The notes under the pieces: model-generated
Told to the model about the DNA's origin: nothing
The model's database searches: none
What the model saw: the letters and a program-made list of their open reading frames with translations, nothing else
Program-made: the position numbers and the translations under genes
Assembly: GCA_030637665.1 (NCBI GenBank)
Contig: DAOWGA010000232.1
Span: 1 to 7,835 of the forward strand
From: Lysobacterales bacterium
GTDB lineage: Bacteria; Pseudomonadota; Gammaproteobacteria; Xanthomonadales; SZUA-36
Length of the DNA stretch: 7,835 bases
Direction: 5' to 3'
Shown: in pieces, positions 6,152-7,835 of the stretch
How positions within the stretch are numbered: the first letter of the stretch is position 1
How the letters are laid out: every line of letters begins with the position of its first letter

Positions 6152-7251
6152 GCTTCGCTTTTGTCCGCCCGCCCCTGCCCGGACATAGCACCTGAGAGCG
6201 CCATTCTGATCGAGGCGATAAAATCATCTGCGGACACGGACAACACTTCAACTTTCGCCGCCTCGAAAAAATCCCTGATGGCCTCTTCAAGGTGTTCAAT
6301 GTAGACGCCGCGTAAGCTGGCTTCGAGGTCATAGATGACGCGCGGCGGTGTAATGAAAAAGTCGCCCGTGATCAATGCGGCGCGAATTCTGTTTTGTGCC
6401 GGACCCTCGAGACGAATATAGGACTTGATCGTGCCGCCGGGGCTCTGGTGATGGCCAGCCAGGTCACCGCGAGCCGCCGGAGGTTCTTCAATTTCACTGA
6501 CGAACTCGTCGCGTCCGATTTCCTCATGCCACAAGCGTTGCGCCTGATCACTCTCCACGCGGCTGAGCTCTCCGGGTGTCATTTGCAGACCGAAGCGCTC
6601 TGAAAATGCCGCAACCAGCGCATCCTGGATCTGTGGCAGGCCCGGGGTATCGTCACCCAGCAGTTCCCGCAACGTGACTACGCGTTGCTCGGCCGAATCC
6701 AGACTCCGTTTTGCCAGCTTGGCTTTAGGCACCCGCAGGGCTGACACCATCACCTGTGGGTCCATATCGACCAGCACCGTTCCCTGGTAGAACAGGGTGT
6801 CGCCGTCGAAAAAACCACCGGTGCCGCTGATTTTTCGCCCATCGACTTCAATGTCATTACGCGGCCGGTAGCTGGCCGGGACGCCGAGCCGGCTGATCCC
6901 GTCCGCAACCGCCTCGCAGATTTCCCGTGCCAGATCGGCCAATGATGCAACGCGGAGCGTTGACCGGCTGAACGCCAACTCCCAACCCAGCTGGCCCGGA
7001 TCGAGAAATATGGCGCCGCCGCCGGTGATACGTCGCGCCACGCCGATGTGGTTATCCCGGCAGTAATCGAGATCGATTTCCTGTGCAAGCGCCTGGTGTC
7101 GCCCTACCAGGGCGGTCGGTGGAAAGCGCAGGAAACGCAGGGTGTCCAGCACGGCGCCCGCCTGGTGCGATTCGATAATGGCCTGCCCGATGGCGATGTT
7201 CAGACGGCCTTCGACCACACCTGAGTCAATAAGGCGGAATGACGGTTTCAT
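6148..7251 (-). CDS. Lipoate-protein ligase, sLpl(AB) type, with LplA and LplB-like domains
   Basis: A 367-residue ligase of the LplA/BirA superfamily, which activates lipoate (or octanoate) with ATP and transfers it to a lysine of an acceptor protein. The catalytic domain (about 1-235) shows RRITGGGAIF at 73-82 (the RRxxGGG acyl-binding loop), RNDIEVDGRKISGTGG at 131-146 with the expected catalytic K140, and FYQGTVLVDMD at 154-164. Residues about 270-345 (GGTIKSYIRLEGPAQNRIR … LRGVYIEHLEEAI) match the LplB-like accessory domain. Having both parts in one chain is the sLpl(AB) form associated with sHdr loci, where the acceptor is LbpA. I choose the ATG at 7251; an in-frame TTG at 7272 would overlap the upstream stop and has no family support. 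The gene lies 17 nt after lipS and overlaps the next gene by 4 nt. The lipoate ligase call is sure; LbpA specificity is inferred from context. Confidence 0.9.
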   Translation of the reverse strand: MKPSFRLIDSGVVEGRLNIAIGQAIIESHQAGAVLDTLRFLRFPPTALVGRHQALAQEIDLDYCRDNHIGVARRITGGGAIFLDPGQLGWELAFSRSTLRVASLADLAREICEAVADGISRLGVPASYRPRNDIEVDGRKISGTGGFFDGDTLFYQGTVLVDMDPQVMVSALRVPKAKLAKRSLDSAEQRVVTLRELLGDDTPGLPQIQDALVAAFSERFGLQMTPGELSRVESDQAQRLWHEEIGRDEFVSEIEEPPAARGDLAGHHQSPGGTIKSYIRLEGPAQNRIRAALITGDFFITPPRVIYDLEASLRGVYIEHLEEAIRDFFEAAKVEVLSVSADDFIASIRMALSGAMSGQGRADKSEA

Positions 7252-7268
7252 GCTCTGCCGGCAGCCCT

Positions 7269-7835
7269 TCAAACGAGACGGTGCGGGATATCAAGCTGCT
7301 TGCGGATTTTCTTGATGTCCTTTTTCACCGGCTGGAACGGGTAGCTCGCAATATCGCTCGGGGGCGAATCTCCGTAGGGCCGGTCACAGGCCGAAATGTC
7401 GTCCTGGAACTTGCCGGGGCAACCCGACGTCCTGAAGGCCATACCGGAATCAATGATGTCATCCAGTTCGCCGCGCGGCAGGCCAAAATCCGCCAGCCTG
7501 CCCTGCTCATCGAACTTCATATGATCTACCCGGGCGCCACGATAATCGATCAGGTAACGGCCCAGCTGCACACGCCGCCACTGATCGCGTGGCGTGGCCG
7601 GCAGGTGGTCCATCAGCGAACCCTGTTCCGGAAAGAAGCAGAACATGTGGTTGTGCCCGCCAAGATCGACGATTTTCTGCACCAGTTGCAATACGGCATG
7701 CTCGGTCTCACCCATGCCGACGATGATGTGTACACCGAACTTCTGCGGCCCAAAAATATCACGCGCATCCAGCAAAACCTCCCAGTACTTGTCCCACTTG
7801 TGCGGGGATTGCACGCCCTTGCCACGGGTGCGATC
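7269..7835 (-). CDS. Radical SAM lipoyl synthase component, LipS1/LipS2 type (N-terminus beyond window)
   Basis: The frame enters from the right edge already open, and 188 C-terminal residues are present, ending at the TGA at 7271. The fragment's GVHIIVGMGETE (about 34-45) is the GxIxGxxE strand of radical SAM barrels, and FCFFPEQGSLMD follows. Near the end is FRTSGCPG … ISACDRPYGDSPPSDIASYPF (cysteines at fragment residues 139 and 150), a tail I recognise from biotin-synthase-like proteins that work as the LipS1/LipS2 pair, inserting sulfur into octanoyl groups to make lipoyl. The N-terminal CxxxCxxC motif would lie outside the window, so it cannot be checked. It sits directly before the lipoate ligase, as in lipoate-assembly modules of sulfur oxidizers. 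Whether this is LipS1 or LipS2 cannot be settled from this part, so no symbol is given. A different biotin-synthase-like enzyme is the main alternative. Confidence 0.8.
   Translation of the reverse strand, partial: DRTRGKGVQSPHKWDKYWEVLLDARDIFGPQKFGVHIIVGMGETEHAVLQLVQKIVDLGGHNHMFCFFPEQGSLMDHLPATPRDQWRRVQLGRYLIDYRGARVDHMKFDEQGRLADFGLPRGELDDIIDSGMAFRTSGCPGKFQDDISACDRPYGDSPPSDIASYPFQPVKKDIKKIRKQLDIPHRLV

Noticed and set aside
5552..6304. Plus-strand open frame of 250 codons
   Set aside because: It is antisense to the GATase-like gene and the end of the lipoate ligase and crosses their 4-nt coupled junction. It has no ribosome binding site or family signature.
1..7835. CRISPR arrays, tRNA or rRNA genes, transposase genes
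   Set aside because: I saw no regularly spaced repeats, no tRNA-like cloverleaf sequence and no insertion-sequence coding frame; the window is filled by the nine genes described.

Overview
All genes read on the minus strand, so the biological order runs from high to low coordinates. The window is most of a sulfur-oxidizing heterodisulfide reductase-like (sHdr) locus joined to a dedicated lipoate-assembly module. I base this on the collinear order dsrE – hdrC1 – hdrB1 – hdrA – hyp – hdrC2, on the cysteine motifs in each subunit, and on an upstream lipoate-protein ligase next to a LipS-type radical SAM protein. The host is most likely a bacterial sulfur chemolithotroph. GC-rich genes and a pair of GTAG-type REP palindromes point towards Gammaproteobacteria, but that placement is inference.

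Layout in transcription order. 7835-7269: C-terminal 188 residues of a radical SAM lipoyl synthase component (LipS1/LipS2 type), cut by the window edge. 7251-6148: lipoate-protein ligase with both LplA and LplB-like parts (sLpl(AB) type). 6151-5420: class I glutamine amidotransferase fold without its catalytic Cys, translationally coupled to the ligase by a 4-nt overlap. 5419-5238: AT-rich spacer, the only sizeable one, with a candidate promoter and operator. 5237-4860: DsrE-family sulfur carrier. 4806-4066: HdrC1. 4065-3953: intergenic gap filled mostly by a 65-nt REP hairpin. 3952-2597: HdrB1. 2572-1523: HdrA. 1510-632: the conserved hypothetical protein of sHdr loci. 575-1: HdrC2, cut by the window edge; hdrB2 would be expected next.

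Working model, from knowledge of the families: DsrE passes protein-bound sulfane sulfur towards the sHdr complex. There HdrA (FAD and Fe-S), the ferredoxin-like HdrC subunits and the CCG-domain HdrB subunits oxidise sulfur held on the lipoyl arm of a lipoate-binding protein (LbpA). LipS plus sLpl make and attach that lipoate. No lbpA gene is visible in this window.

The points most worth a second look are the REP pair between hdrC1 and hdrB1, the pseudo-amidotransferase, the asymmetric Cys set of HdrB1, and the palindrome in the dsrE promoter spacer. The overall system is one already known, not a new one; these details are what may be new.
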